A DNA stretch of 64,000 nucleotides, taken from NCBI RefSeq assembly GCF_964656455.1, contig NC_135716.1, positions 106,610,389 through 106,674,388 on the forward strand, in the 5' to 3' direction. The notes below the pieces were generated by a model. That model had not been told where the DNA came from and did no database searches. It saw nothing but the letters and a program-made list of their open reading frames with translations. Every line of letters starts with the position of its first letter. Within the stretch, counting starts at the first letter, position 1. The position numbers were made by a program, and so were the translations under genes. The DNA is from Halichoerus grypus. Lineage: Eukaryota > Chordata > Mammalia > Carnivora > Phocidae. Shown here one piece after another: positions 1 to 10,326 of this stretch.

Positions 1-56
1 AACTCTGGGCATTGAGGATTCACTGTATAAAATAGATGTGGGGGTAGGGGTAGGGG

Positions 57-232
57 GTGGACGCCTGGGTGGCCCAGTCAGTTAAGTGTCTGGCTGTTGG
101 TTTTGGCTCAGGGCATGATCTCAGGGTCCTAGATAGAGCCCCATGTCTGGCTCCATGCTCAGCAGGGAATCTATTTGAGGATTCTCTTACTCTTCCTCTG
201 CCCTTCCCTTTGCTCTCTTTCTCTCTCAAAAA

Positions 233-271
<39 letters not shown>

Positions 272-289
272 ATCTTAAAAAAAAAAGAT
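57..289 (+). mobile_element. Can-SINE, older subtype, with expanded (AAAT)n tail
   Basis: tRNA-derived carnivore SINE. The head is 'acgcctgggtggcccag', the body contains 'ggctcagggcatgatctca', then comes a CT-rich stretch, an (AAAT)n run at about 229-272 and a final 'tcttaaaaaaaaaa'. The body has many differences from the young consensus, so this is an older copy. A likely target duplication is 'aaatagatg' (about 31-39) against 'aaaagatg' after the tail, which would place the G-rich stretch 40-60 in the element's expanded 5' end. Any ORF across it is spurious. Confidence 0.92.
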
Positions 290-1040
290 GCCAGGGACCC
301 ATGACTATTTTCATGTAGAAGGAAGAGATACTACCCAGAAAATGACAAACAAACAAACAAAAAAAAAAACAGGATAAGTATCTTAAAAGGGTGTGTGAGT
401 AGATATTAATATGTAAATGTTGGTGTGAATATTGTATCCCTGGAATAGAAGTGATATATTTGATAAACTACTATGGTTATAAGCCTTTTTGTAGCCTTGA
501 ATTATAAGTTTACATTTTATGCCTCCTCCCCCCATAAATAAATGGCAATAATAAATATTTATAATTGAAGAGAAAAAGCTGGGCTCCAAAAAAAGGTAAA
601 TACACCTGGGATTCTAAAATGGGATAGGGGAATGAGCAGAGCTGAAGCTATAGGCCAGATCAATTTCTGATTCAGAAATAGACTGGGGCTAGAAGTTTCT
701 GAAGGGCAATGAGTATCAAAAGTGCCTGACGTTGAGAGAGTGACCAAGCTAACTGCTTAAAACCAGCGGCTGGGATAGAGTGTTCCCATTGTAGAAAGAA
801 ATCTAAAAAAAAAAAAAAAAAAATTGCTTCCTGGGTTAGATATTCCATGAATATGTGGCCTAGAGAAGTTGGAGGGCAACTAGAAATATTTCCATGACAG
901 AACCTAAAAAAAATATGCCTGTGAGCTTATGAACTAATGATACAAGATCTCCTTCTTAACCAGTGGCCCTCTGGAGGCAGGTCAAAGAATGGCTACCAGA
1001 AAGAGATACAGAGAGGGTAGTGAGAAGGAGTAAAGAGAAA
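290..1040. other. Unique or unrecognised sequence
   Basis: No gene or recognisable repeat family was seen, apart from a poly-A run near 806-823 and smaller A-rich patches. ORFs on both strands are short and lack coding character. Confidence 0.5.
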
Positions 1041-1271
1041 GAGAGAATTTCCTATTTAAATGAGCCTAAACCCCCACATTATATAAACAAAAAATGTAAT
1101 TCTTAGAAAGTCAACAAAATTAACGCAGACAAGAGGAAATAAAAATATTATAAAAGAGTTACAAAGTTTTTAAAATTAATAAGACAAAGAAATAAATGTA
1201 GGACTACATCTGAAAAAGAAACAAGGAATCCTGAAATCAATAAAAGAAAATGATGACATAAGAATTGATAA
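1041..1271 (+). mobile_element. L1/HAL1-type LINE fragment, 5' part (split by LTR)
   Basis: A-rich sequence resembling the ORF1 region of old L1/HAL1 elements (runs such as 'gaaacaaggaatcctgaaat' and 'aataaaagaaaatgatgaca'). It continues after the solo LTR at 1277-1827, so the LTR inserted into it. The left boundary is approximate. No intact frame remains. Confidence 0.55.
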
Positions 1272-1276
1272 ATATA

Positions 1277-1827
1277 TGTATCAGTTTTCTATTTCTGAAA
1301 ACAGATTACTACAACTTTATGGATAAAGACAACACAGACTTACTTTCTCACAGTTCCTGTGGGTCAGAAGGCCACGCACAGCTTATCTCAGTCCTCTGCT
1401 CAGGGTCTCCCAGGTTGTAATCGACGTGTCATCCTGGGCTATGATCTCATCTGAGGTTTGGGGGCCTCTTCGAAGTTCATGAAGTTGTTAAAATTCATTT
1501 CCGTGTGGCTGTAGCTTCTTCAAGGCCACGTGAAAGAGCATTTCTGCTGCTCCCATCTCTGACCTTTAGACCCTCTTTAAAATATCTTGACTGTTTAGGA
1601 CAGGCCCACCTGGTATAAACTCCTTTTTGATTACCCTGCTCTCAATGGACACAGACTTTGACTGCATCTGCAGAATCTCTTCAACTTTGCCATACAAGTA
1701 AACATAATAATGGGAATAATATTCCATCACCTTTGCCATATTTCATTGGTTAGATCCCACCTATACTCAAGGGAAGGAGCTTAGATAAGGACATAGTCAT
1801 TGAAGGATATCTTAGAATTCTATCACA
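1277..1827 (+). mobile_element. Solo LTR of an old endogenous retrovirus, 5-bp TSD
   Basis: This 551-bp element begins with TG ('tgtatcagttttc') and ends with CA ('tctatcaca'). It is flanked by the 5-bp direct repeat 'atata' (1272-1276 and 1828-1832). Internal stretches such as 'ctcacagttcctgtgggtca' and 'catatttcattggttaga' match a widespread ancient mammalian LTR consensus that I cannot name with certainty. A 5-bp duplication fits ERVL/class III elements. No internal viral genes remain, and it sits inside an L1/HAL1 fragment. Confidence 0.7.
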
Positions 1828-1832
1828 ATATA

Positions 1833-2478
1833 AAAATAAATAGATAAATAGAAATTTTGAATATAAAAATATAGCAATGGTGAGGAGATAAAAATCTAAA
1901 AAAGGATGGGATAAAACTTAGCCCAGACACAGGGGTAGACAGATGAGGAGAAAACAGGTGAAGTGGATGACAGTGCTAAAGTTTTCATCCAGAATGCCTC
2001 ACAGAGTCACAAAGTGATTAAAATAACAGCCCAGTGAAAGAGTAGTTAGGAGACATGGAGAATAGAAGAGTTCCAACATGAGAGCTCTGGGTTTTTTTAA
2101 AAAGTGATAGAGATACAAAATGTGAAGATTTAAAGTAGGTGGGCATTTTTCCAAATGGAAAACAGAAATGAAACATTAGTCCTCAAATTCAAAGTGTTCT
2201 TCACAAGATAAATGAAAATAAACCCAAACCTAAATGCATCAGTGTGAAATGTAAAAACATCAAGGATTTAAAGAAATAATCTCTAAAGCTATCCAAGGGG
2301 AAAGACAGATTATGAACAAAAGAATGAAGATTAATCTGACATAATATGTCTCATCAGCAGTAATATATAATAAAGTAATATTGTTAAAGTGATAAAGAAA
2401 AATAACTGTCTACTTCAAATTTTGAAGTTAGGTTATGAAAAACTTTTCAGACATTCAAAGACAACAAGAGTTTAAGCT
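1833..2478 (+). mobile_element. L1/HAL1-type LINE fragment, 3' part (ORF1 C-terminal region)
   Basis: Resumes the LINE interrupted by the LTR at 1277-1827. It follows the ORF1/HAL1 pattern: 'agcccagacacaggggtaga', then 'ctatccaaggggaaagacag', then 'aaataactgtctacttcaaa' and 'ttttcagacattcaaagac'. It is heavily mutated with no open frame. Confidence 0.6.
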
Positions 2479-2725
2479 ATAGATGCACACTGAAAGAGCT
2501 GCTGACGTGCCATTTCCCAAACTTTTTTACATAATGGCATCCTTAGAACATCTTAATAAGTTTATGTCATATGGGGGCAAACAAACAAGGCTACATTCAG
2601 CTTGGAACACCTGGTCCTCAGATCTATTGGGCTTGAAGACTAAGGAGATCCATACCACCAGTGTATTGAGGCACATCAATTTGGAACTATTAAGTTACAC
2701 GTAATCAAAATAAATTTTGCCCTGA
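2479..2725. other. Unrecognised sequence
   Basis: A short block between LINE fragments. 'atttcccaaacttttttaca' recalls hAT-type non-autonomous elements, but the match is too short to call. Confidence 0.35.
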
Positions 2726-2742
2726 AAAAAGGAGGAAATACC

Positions 2743-2936
2743 GAGGCGCCTGGGTGGCTCAGTCATTAAGCGTCTGCCTTCGGCTCGGGTCATGATGCCA
2801 GAGTCCTGGGATCGAGCCCCGCACCGGGCTCCTGGCTCAGCAGAAAGCCTGCTTCTCCCTCTCCCACTCCCCCTGCTTGCGTTTCCTCTCTCTCTGTGTC
2901 TCTCTCTGTCAGATAAATAAATAAAATCTTAAAAAA
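2743..2936 (+). mobile_element. Can-SINE, young subtype ('cgtctgccttcggctc')
   Basis: A complete element: head 'aggcgcctgggtggctcag', body 'gtcctgggatcgagccccg', CT-rich segment, (AAAT)n and poly-A. It is flanked by a near-perfect duplication, 'aaaaaaggaggaaatac' (about 2726-2742) and 'aaaaaaggaggagacac' after the tail. The SINE is close to the arctoid consensus and therefore relatively recent. Confidence 0.95.
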
Positions 2937-2954
2937 AAAAAAAAGGAGGAGACA

Positions 2955-3958
2955 CTAAAAATGAAAGTGAATGGATAAATTCACACATAAAAAATAAGCC
3001 TATAGCTTATTACTAGGAGAAAATATTTACAAACCATACATCTAACAAGTGACTTTTTTTTAGAATACACAATTAACTTTTAAAACTCAACAGTAGGAAA
3101 ACAAACACCCCTCCCTACCAAATAGGCAAATAGTTGAATATACATTTCCCCAAAGAAGATAGATGGATGGTAAACAAGCCCATGAAAAAAAACCTCAAAA
3201 TTATTAATCATTGAGAAAATACAAATTAAGATCAGAATGAGTTACTACTACAGTCCAATTAGAATGGCTAAAATTAGAAAGAAAGAAAAAAAGGAAGGGA
3301 GGGAGGGAGAAGGGGAGGGAGAGAGGGAGAGAGAAAGACCCAATGCGGACAAGGATGCAGAATGACTGGAATTTTCACATGTTGCAGAATGAAAACAGCC
3401 ACTCTGGAAACACTTTGGCAAATTCTTATAAAGTAAAACATTTATCCTTGGTATTTGCCCTAGAGAAATGAAAACATATGTTTCACACAAAAACCTGTTT
3501 AAGAATGTTTACAGCAGCATATTTGTAATCACCCCAAACTGGAAACAACCTAAATGTCTTTCGCTGGCTTAATGGATAAACAAAGTGTGGTACATCTATA
3601 CAACGGACTACTATTTGGCAATAAAAAGAACAAATTACTGACACATGCAACCACATGGCTGAATCTCAAATACATTAAGCTAAGTGAAAAAAATCAGACT
3701 CAAAGGTAACATATTGTATGATTCCATTTCTACGACTTTCCAGAAAAGGAAAAACTGTAGGAATAAAGAACACATCAGTGGTTGCCAGGAATGGATGGAG
3801 AAGGAGTACACGGGGGTAACATGAGGAGATTCTTGAGGTGATGGAACTGTTCTGTATCCTAATTGTGGTGGTGGTTACACAAATGTATGGATCTGTCAAA
3901 GTTCACAAAACTGTTCAGAAATAATTTTACTTTATGTAAATTAAAAAATACATTTAAC
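2955..3958 (+). mobile_element. L1 3' part (end of ORF2 plus 3' UTR), L1MA/L1MB type
   Basis: Classic old mammalian L1 3' end. It runs through 'atttccccaaagaagataga', 'ccaaactggaaacaacctaa', 'aatggataaacaaagtgtgg', 'ggtaacatattgtatgattc', 'cagtggttgccaggaatgg' and 'ttgtggtggtggttacac', and ends in 'tttatgtaaattaaaaaata'. The reverse-transcriptase frame is broken by many stops. It contains a purine-rich expansion (3278-3338). Confidence 0.88.
3278..3338 (+). repeat. Purine-rich (GGGA)n/(GAGA)n low-complexity tract
   Basis: About 60 nt of A/G only, with 'gggagggagggagaagggg' at its core, lying inside the L1 3' part. It probably expanded after L1 insertion, since the consensus has no such run here. 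Confidence 0.8.
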
Positions 3959-3961
3959 AAA

Positions 3962-4372
3962 AATTGTAGATGAACCAAAGACCTACATATTAAAATTGAT
4001 GCTAAACTTTTAGAAGAAAAATAAATAGGAGAATATCTTTATGATGTTATGGTTTTGATGATTCAATAATTCCAAACCCTAAAATCTAATTACATAATAT
4101 TTTAGAACTTTTGTGCACAAAAGAAAAAGTTAAAAGGCAAGTCACTCACTGAGGAAAGGCATCTGCAATATCTATAAACAAATAAAAGGTTAATATCCAA
4201 AATATTATAAAAGTATCTGCAAATCAATAAGGAAAAGCCAAAGAACCCAACAGGAAAAAAAAAAAAATGAACAAAAGAAATAAGTAGGCAGTTCAGTGAA
4301 AATGGAAACAAAGGTTCATAAACATAAAACTACAGCTATCCCACTAATTATGAGCTAAATACAATTTAAAGC
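3962..4372 (+). mobile_element. Older L1 3' part, left piece (split by SINE)
   Basis: A second L1 relic directly after the first. The pattern 'ggcatctgcaatatctataa' / 'ggttaatatccaaaatatta' / 'aatcaataaggaaaagccaa' is the end of ORF2. It is interrupted by the antisense SINE at 4381-4558 and resumes beyond it. Confidence 0.7.
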
Positions 4373-4380
4373 AAGACACA

Positions 4381-4558
4381 TTTTTTTAAGATTTTATTTA
4401 TTTATTTGAGAGAGATAGCAAGGGCAGCAGGAGGGGCAGGGCAGAGGGAGAGGGAGAAGCAGACTCCCTCTGGGCAGGGAGCATAATGTGGGACTCAATC
4501 CCAAGACCCTGAGACCATGACCAAACGCTCAACCGACTGAAAGACCCAGGTGCCCCCC
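4381..4558 (-). mobile_element. Can-SINE, antisense
   Basis: Begins with the T-run of the tail and 'aagattttatttatttattt', then a GA-rich segment, and ends with the complement of the head ('acccaggtgcccccc'). The target duplication is 'aagacacatttttt' (4373-4386, overlapping the tail) against 'aaaacacatttttt' (4559-4572). It is inserted into the L1 relic on both sides. Confidence 0.93.
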
Positions 4559-4572
4559 AAAACACATTTTTT

Positions 4573-5062
4573 ATACATTAATAACTGACCAAACTTAAGA
4601 TATCTGAAAATATGAAATTGTTGATTAAATAAATGTACAAGCCAAAAATTCCAGTTTTGTGTTTAAGAAAGACTTTCTCACATACGTACAATGATACATG
4701 TATTCATATAATGAAATATTACAGTAGTTAAACTAGTGTTAAATGTATCAGTATGTATAAATTTACTGAGCTAGTAAGCAAACACCTAAGGATGGAATCA
4801 CATAGGACAATGCTCTTGGAGAGACAGAGGGAGGGAAGAAGAGAATTGTTTGTAGACAAGTATCTATGCAGATACAGTGTGAAATCATAAATGAGAGGCG
4901 TACACTTACATTTCAGGATAACAGCTACTCTGCAGTTAAAAGGAAGGGACAAAGAACAGGGGTTTCATTATTTAAGAAATTCTGAAGTAAATTTGGCAAA
5001 ATGTTAAGATTCATTAAAGTTAGATGAGAGACAGGGGTTATATTATGTTTTACAATAGATAT
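4573..5062 (+). mobile_element. Older L1 3' part, right piece (3' UTR)
   Basis: Continues the L1 left of the SINE. It contains 'aatgaaatattacagtagtt' and ends with the old-L1 3' pattern 'gttagatgagagacaggggt' followed by 'tatattatgttttacaat'. It is strongly diverged, so it is older than the L1 at 2955-3958. Confidence 0.62.
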
Positions 5063-5414
5063 TTCTTAAATAAAGAAATAACCCCCAGAGCTGGATTTGT
5101 GTGCCCTATCTCTAATGCTTGTTATCCTCCACATATGTAAGTAATAACCTTTCCGTCAGAGATACAAAATATAATTCTTGCATCCCAGAGAGTTTGTATG
5201 GCCTGTATGAAAAAGAAAGAAAATATTTAACTTCCAATTATATTTATATTTTTAACCCTTAGTATATTTTTCAAATTTTGAGTATGTTTGACAATGTCTA
5301 TAATTGACAGTGAAGAAAACATAGATCACATGTGTGGGGGGATATCACAATTTTACTAAGTGGATGGCTGGTCAAATATTGGGAGACAGCTGCTCCAGGT
5401 CATAATTCTTCAGC
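5063..5414. other. Unrecognised sequence
   Basis: AT-rich sequence. I see no gene or repeat family here. Confidence 0.45.
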
Positions 5415-5612
5415 TTCAGGGTACAAATGTACCACTTGATGGGCAGGCTTGTTACACATGCAGTTCCTTCCGGGAGCTACCTACTGAAACACCCTATGTT
5501 TCCATTTCAGTCAATTTGCAGTTAGGCCCTAAATCTACATTTTCAACAAGCACCCCAGATAATTCTGAGGCAGGTTTCAAAGAATGATAGTTGGAAAACA
5601 ACTGCTCTAGAA
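5415..5612 (+). mobile_element. MER5-like hAT-Charlie non-autonomous DNA transposon
   Basis: The right half matches the MER5-type end: 'gccctaaatctacattttca', 'acaagcaccccagataattc' and 'ggaaaacaactgctctagaa'. The left half is diverged. Element boundaries and terminal inverted repeats are not clean. Confidence 0.5.
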
Positions 5613-5963
5613 CAATACTCTCATAAACAAGTATCACAAGTAAGAAATGTGGCAGCTTAATTTCCTTAAATTTCTGCAATAGAGCAAGCCGTATATGTTC
5701 TATATGATTTCAGTGACAGAATGTCACATTAGGCCACCTATTTTCCACTTCCACTGACGGCAAGAGAAAAAGATATAGCTTTTAAGATAATTTCCAGACA
5801 AAGAGATATGTTCTTTTCTTTCTTTTTTTTTTTTTCCCCTATTGTGGGGGAGTGGGGTGGAAATGAGTGGGACTTCCTGCTCTGTACATGTTCTTTTCAA
5901 ATATACACCATGGTCAGAAGGTATAATTGGCATTATCCTTATTCCCTCTCCACTATAGACCAT
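5613..5963. other. Unrecognised sequence with T-run
   Basis: No recognised feature except the pyrimidine run near 5817-5839. Confidence 0.4.
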
Positions 5964-6640
5964 TGTGAGCTTGTTAGGTAGAAGCTAGACAGAAGCAGTG
6001 GACGGAATGCCCCAAGGCAGAGTCCCAAGTCCTTGAAGGGGAATAATACAGACATGAGCTAGAAGCAAGGAAGGTGATAAATAAGCTACACATTAAAAGC
6101 CCAGAGACACAACATCCTGACCTATGGCTTCCAAGACCTTGGGGTTGACAGATCAAGAGCCACAGTGCAGGGCTAGTGTTCTCCTCTTCTACCTCTGCCC
6201 CAGGGTAACCCCTAGCCTCATTATGATGCATCTGCATTGCAGGTACCATTTCTCCCCACACCCCCAGAAGAAAGGCTCCCATGATGGTTCCAGTACAAAC
6301 CTTATGGGGTCAAAACTCCCCCTCCCAACCTGTGGGAGGAGTTCCCCCAAATGATTAGAAACAGCCTCCATTAGAGACAACCCACTGTACCTCCTAGCTC
6401 CTCCCAGCCCAGAGAGGTGCAACAAATATCCAATCCCAAAACAATTTAGGGCTGGTTCCACCTCACAGAACCTGCCTGATCTCCCACCCTGAGAGTGTAC
6501 TTTCTCTTTAATAAACTGCTTTATGCTTGCCACTTTTCTTCTAGTTGTCTTTATTCCAGTGTGAATCCCCACATAAATCTTCTCATGGGGAATCCAAGGA
6601 CCAAGACCTCCATTCACACAACACAGACTCTCACTGGTAA
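5964..6640 (+). mobile_element. Probable ERV1-type LTR with poly-A signal
   Basis: Begins 'tgtgagcttgttaggtag'. It contains an LTR-like R region with 'ctctttaataaactgctt' (AATAAA near 6510) followed by a U5-like stretch, 'tccaaggaccaagacctcc'. The GC content and layout resemble gammaretrovirus-derived LTRs. I could not find matching target duplications, so both ends are uncertain. A 202-codon minus-strand frame crosses it (6189-6797) but is a shadow with no recognisable product. Confidence 0.55.
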
Positions 6641-6649
6641 CAAACTTAT

Positions 6650-6770
6650 CTCTGTTGACCCTCACAACACTTTTGTGAGGCTCATATCCCCATCCCACTT
6701 TACAGGTGGGGATACAGAGTACCAAGTAACAAGAGACAGAGCAAGAAAGAACACAAACCTTGGCTGACCC
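6650..6770 (-). mobile_element. MIR SINE fragment, source of the inverted copies at 8385-8497
   Basis: Antisense MIR pattern: 'ccctcacaacacttttgtga', 'tccccatcccactttacagg', 'aagtaacaagagacagagc'. The segment 6675-6727 is repeated exactly, in inverse orientation, at 8445-8497. Confidence 0.6.
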
Positions 6771-7554
6771 GACCTTAAAGTCCTTACACTGCTCCATGCT
6801 CCCCCAGCACTTTCAACAGGTGTAAAAAAGTGGGAGCACTATCCCTCCCGAAGGATAATCCATATCCCCAAGGAAATCCATGCAGTGTGACATTTCTACA
6901 GAAATCTAAAATTCCTGCAGAAAGGGGTTCAATATGCCAGGTTCCATTTTGCAACTTGTTATTTCTAAAACTTTTGGGCATGCCTGGGGAGAGCACATTT
7001 TAGATCCCAAATCACAATTACGTTTATTGAGAATTAAGAATAAAGATTTGGAAGACAAAATCTTTCTCTGCATCCTCAAATCAGCCTGCCTCGAATCATA
7101 TGGTTTGATGACCTTTAGGGTTCAGCATGCTCTGTGGGGTAACCGACTCCTGCACTTTTTGAGTTTTCACTGTAGGATCTCTGAAGAGGACTAGATCTAT
7201 GCTTATGGGCCTCTAATTATCACCACATGGGAATTCAGAGAACAGAAGATGTGTTTATTACCAAGCATTATGAAGCTCTTAATCAGACAAGGTTTTAAAG
7301 CATTTATAAATGCCTCACTAGATAAGACTACTTTGCTAAATGCTGAAGAGATCATGGTAAACAATACATGATTTTAAAGAATTTCTTTCAGACTGTTGGT
7401 CATAATGAGTTAGAAAGATATTCAACCAGGATCCAGAATCCCTAAAATTCTTGACCTACTACTACCAATGGCTGCTTCTACCTAAGGCAGCAATTTGAAG
7501 GGGAAATGTTGAAAAAGTGCAGCTCAGATTACTACAAACTGTATCATTATTTTT
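6771..7554. other. Unique sequence, no recognised feature
   Basis: Moderately AT-rich. Frames at 6784-6996 and 6934-7194 have no recognisable domain and no splice or promoter context. Confidence 0.45.
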
Positions 7555-7571
7555 AAAAATATAATATTGGT

Positions 7572-7753
7572 GGGCGCCTGGGTGGCTCAGTTGGTTGAGC
7601 GACTGCCTTCGGCTCAGGTCATGATCCTGGAGTCCCTGGATCGAGTCCCACATCGGGTTCCCTGCTCAGCAGGGAGTCTGCTTCTCCCTCTGACCCTCCC
7701 CCCTCTCATGTGCTCTCTCTCTCATTCTCTCTCTCTCAAATAAATAAATAAAA

Positions 7754-7785
<32 letters not shown>

Positions 7786-7792
7786 TAAAAAT
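7572..7792 (+). mobile_element. Can-SINE, 'gcgactgcc' subtype, perfect 17-bp TSD
   Basis: Complete element with head 'gggcgcctgggtggctcag', body 'gtccctggatcgagtccca', CT-rich segment and a long poly-A/(AAAAT)n tail. It is flanked by the exact 17-bp duplication 'aaaaatataatattggt' at 7555-7571 and 7793-7809. This is a young insertion. Confidence 0.97.
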
Positions 7793-7884
7793 AAAAATAT
7801 AATATTGGTAAACTTCATTGCCTTATATCTGGTATCTGATTCAAAGTCTGAAAATAATCCCATGTTAAAATTGATTCTGAGAGG

Positions 7885-8091
7885 GATGCCTGGGTGGATC
7901 AGTTGGTTATGCATCCAACTCTTGGTTTCGGCTCAGGTTGTGGTATCAGGGTTGTGGGATCAAGCCCCTGTCTGACTCTCCATCAGCACAGACTCTGCTC
8001 AAGATTCTCGTCCTCTCCCTCTCCCGTTGCCCCTCCCCTACACGTGCACTTCTTTCTCAAATAAGTAAGTAAAATCTTAAAAAAAAAAAAT
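7885..8091 (+). mobile_element. Can-SINE, older subtype ('ccaactcttggtttcgg')
   Basis: Head 'gatgcctgggtggatcag', body 'ttgtgggatcaagcccctg', tail (AAGT)n and poly-A. Flanked by 'aattgattctgagagg' (7869-7884) and 'aattgatcctgagagg' (8092-8107), which differ at one base. Confidence 0.95.
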
Positions 8092-8359
8092 AATTGATCC
8101 TGAGAGGAAGAAAATACATATATGCATGTAAATATATTTTTATTAAAATGTGTACGTATATATTACATTATATATATAAAGCAAAGTCCTCTCTGATAGT
8201 ACCTTACCCTACGACTTAAGAAGACCTGGACTAAAAGCAGTTATTCTTGAATGCTTCTTCCTATTCCGACATATACAAAATGGATCATTTTAGCATCCAT
8301 GTTAAAAATGAGTATTTTCTTGTCTTGAATAAGATACAAGTCAAGGAGTTTTGCCATAA

Positions 8360-8550
8360 TTATACATTTAAAATATATATATATTTGGTACTCTGTATCC
8401 CCACCTGTAAAGTGGGATGGGGATATGGGGATATATATATATATACTTGGTACTCTGTATCCCCACCTGTAAAGTGGGATGGGGATATGAGCCTCACCCT
8501 CAACATATATATATTTTAAATGTATAAATATATATATATATATATATATT
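8360..8550. repeat. Palindromic (TA)n locus carrying two inverted copies of 6675-6727
   Basis: Outer arms 8360-8382 and 8505-8527 are perfect 23-bp inverted repeats of AT-rich sequence. Between them lie two tandem copies of a GC-richer unit: 8385-8427 (43 bp) and 8445-8497 (53 bp), with a period of about 62 bp. The 53-bp copy equals the reverse complement of 6675-6727 exactly, and the 43-bp copy equals its central part. The spacers are (TA)n, and 8527-8550 is pure (TA)n. Any frame across it (for example 8247-8519) simply reads through the inserted copies. Confidence 0.95.
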
Positions 8551-8845
8551 TCTCTACACCAAAGAAGTTGAAGACTCCTATCTAATAAAGAAAGTTTTAA
8601 GTCATCGAACTAAGTTAAAGCACTTTTGGGAAGAAATATGGAAGGCTCAACTTAAATTTATCAGCATATGCTCTTAAAGCTGTGGAATAAAGCTATAGAA
8701 TTTAATGGGTAACATTGCCCTTAATCAAACAAGTGAAGAGCTATCTGCACAGAGACAGAATGTGACTACATAATTTCATGGTCTTTGAGAGGAGAGAATC
8801 TTGCCTTCACCATCAAGCATACATACATACATACAAATATACATA

Positions 8846-8953
8846 TTTTTTTGTGAAGATTTTATTTTTAAGTAATCTCTATACCCAACGTGGGACTCAA
8901 ACTTACAACCCCAAAATCAAAAGTTGCATGCTACAGAGCCAGCCAGGCACCCC
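8846..8953 (-). mobile_element. Short Can-SINE variant, antisense
   Basis: About 108 bp: 'gaagattttatttttaagta', 'ctctatacccaacgtgggac', 'tcaaacttacaaccccaaaa', ending with the complement of the SINE head ('gccagccaggcacccc'). This is the short subfamily lacking the long CT-rich segment. The sequences 'aaatatacatattttttt' before it and 'aagcatacatgtatttttt' after it look like a diverged target duplication. Confidence 0.88.
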
Positions 8954-9839
8954 AAGCATACATGTATTTTTTTTTTCAAATGTCATATACGTAATAAGAC
9001 AAACAATATTCTTTTTTTAAAACTTAAGTTCCTTTGGGTCCCTTTTACTGAATTTCATGATATTATCACATGCTATTTTGGATTTGATCACTGGGAGAGA
9101 AATTTCTACTGGCAAAGAAATACAAAGTTTTAGAGTTAGGTCATTATGCTTTGTTTAAGCTTATTTTTAAATATGAGCTCTTTCTGGAGAAAAAAATGAA
9201 TTTATTTTATCTAAAATATGCATTTTAAGTGCCAGAAAAGAAAGCAAAGGCAGCAAAAAAGTCAAAATGTATTGTACCTGAGAGAAATTACATCCATGCA
9301 CTCAGTTTAGTTAAGTATATAGATTCTACTACTCACGTTTTTTAACAGATTAGTTATTTGAAATAACACTGAGTGTTCACTAAAATTGGGGCAGGAGAAA
9401 AAATGCTTTATAGTGTACAAAGATGACCTCAGTAATCCAGGGACTTATCTGTTGGGTACAGTCTAGGAGACAGAAATCCACTTGTCTCCCTGTTCCATTT
9501 TTTATTTCTATGCATTGTTGGGTACATCTATCTTCCCTACTGATTTTCATGTTTCTTTGCACGTTGGGACCACATCACACTCATACCACACACACTCTGT
9601 GTATGTGCAATAACACTTAGAAGAGTGATTTGTTGAAAAGCTTATGAATAGTATCATTAAGTTAAAAAAATTAAATGTATTAAATAGAAAACAAAATGAG
9701 ACCAAATTTTCTGTGATATTTAAAGCAGAACAGTATAAATGAACCTAGCAGATCTATTATTGGCATTATCTACATTTATGATATAAAAAATGAAATTCAA
9801 GTATACCATACAGCTAAAAATTATTCCTGAAGATATTTG
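8954..9839. other. Unique sequence
   Basis: No gene or repeat recognised, other than a weak CA-rich patch at about 9565-9600. Confidence 0.45.
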
Positions 9840-9843
9840 CAGT

Positions 9844-10322
9844 TGAAGGAGAGCACTTTTACCACCCCAAATTATGCCTCTTTGGCATATTCTGTTTAAG
9901 AAACAGAAGACAAATTAAACCTCTAAAAACTTACTAGGAATTACCCTTTTGTAAGAGATTTACATTTCTAAAGGCAATAACCATTTGTAAGAATGTGTCC
10001 TCAGCCATACCGGGAAGGCAAGGACTTAAATCTACATGGATAACAATCTTGTCCTTGTTTACTGTTCTCTTCCTGGTAACTTCCCATAACTGACTCTCCA
10101 CCCTCAACAGCTTTTGTCTTCAGAAGGTGGTATTTAAGATGAAGGCTTTGGCCACTGCTCTGAGAGTTCCCCAGTTTTCTTGGATGGGTCTTCCCCATGT
10201 ATACAGGAGGTATACGTTATTAAACTTTTGTTTTCTCCTGTTCATCTCTCTTACATCAATTTAACTATTAGATCATCCAAAGAACCTAGAAGAAAAGAAG
10301 GGAAAACTTTTCCACCCCTACA
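9844..10322 (+). mobile_element. Solo LTR (family A, copy 1), 4-bp TSD
   Basis: A 479-bp TG...CA element starting 'tgaaggagagcactttta' and ending 'ttttccacccctaca', flanked by 'cagt' (9840-9843 and 10323-10326). It shares 'ttctcctgtt...atctctc...atcaattt' and the opening 'caccccaa...gcc..tttggcat' with the LTR at 12848-13291. A 4-bp duplication fits ERV1-type integration. No internal viral sequence remains. Confidence 0.75.
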
Positions 10323-10326
10323 CAGT

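Noticed and set aside
6189..6797. 202-codon minus-strand frame, the longest in the window
   Set aside because: It crosses an LTR-like region antisense plus a MIR. No domain is recognisable, and the peptide it shares with 8247-8519 is explained by the inverted DNA copy, not by protein homology.
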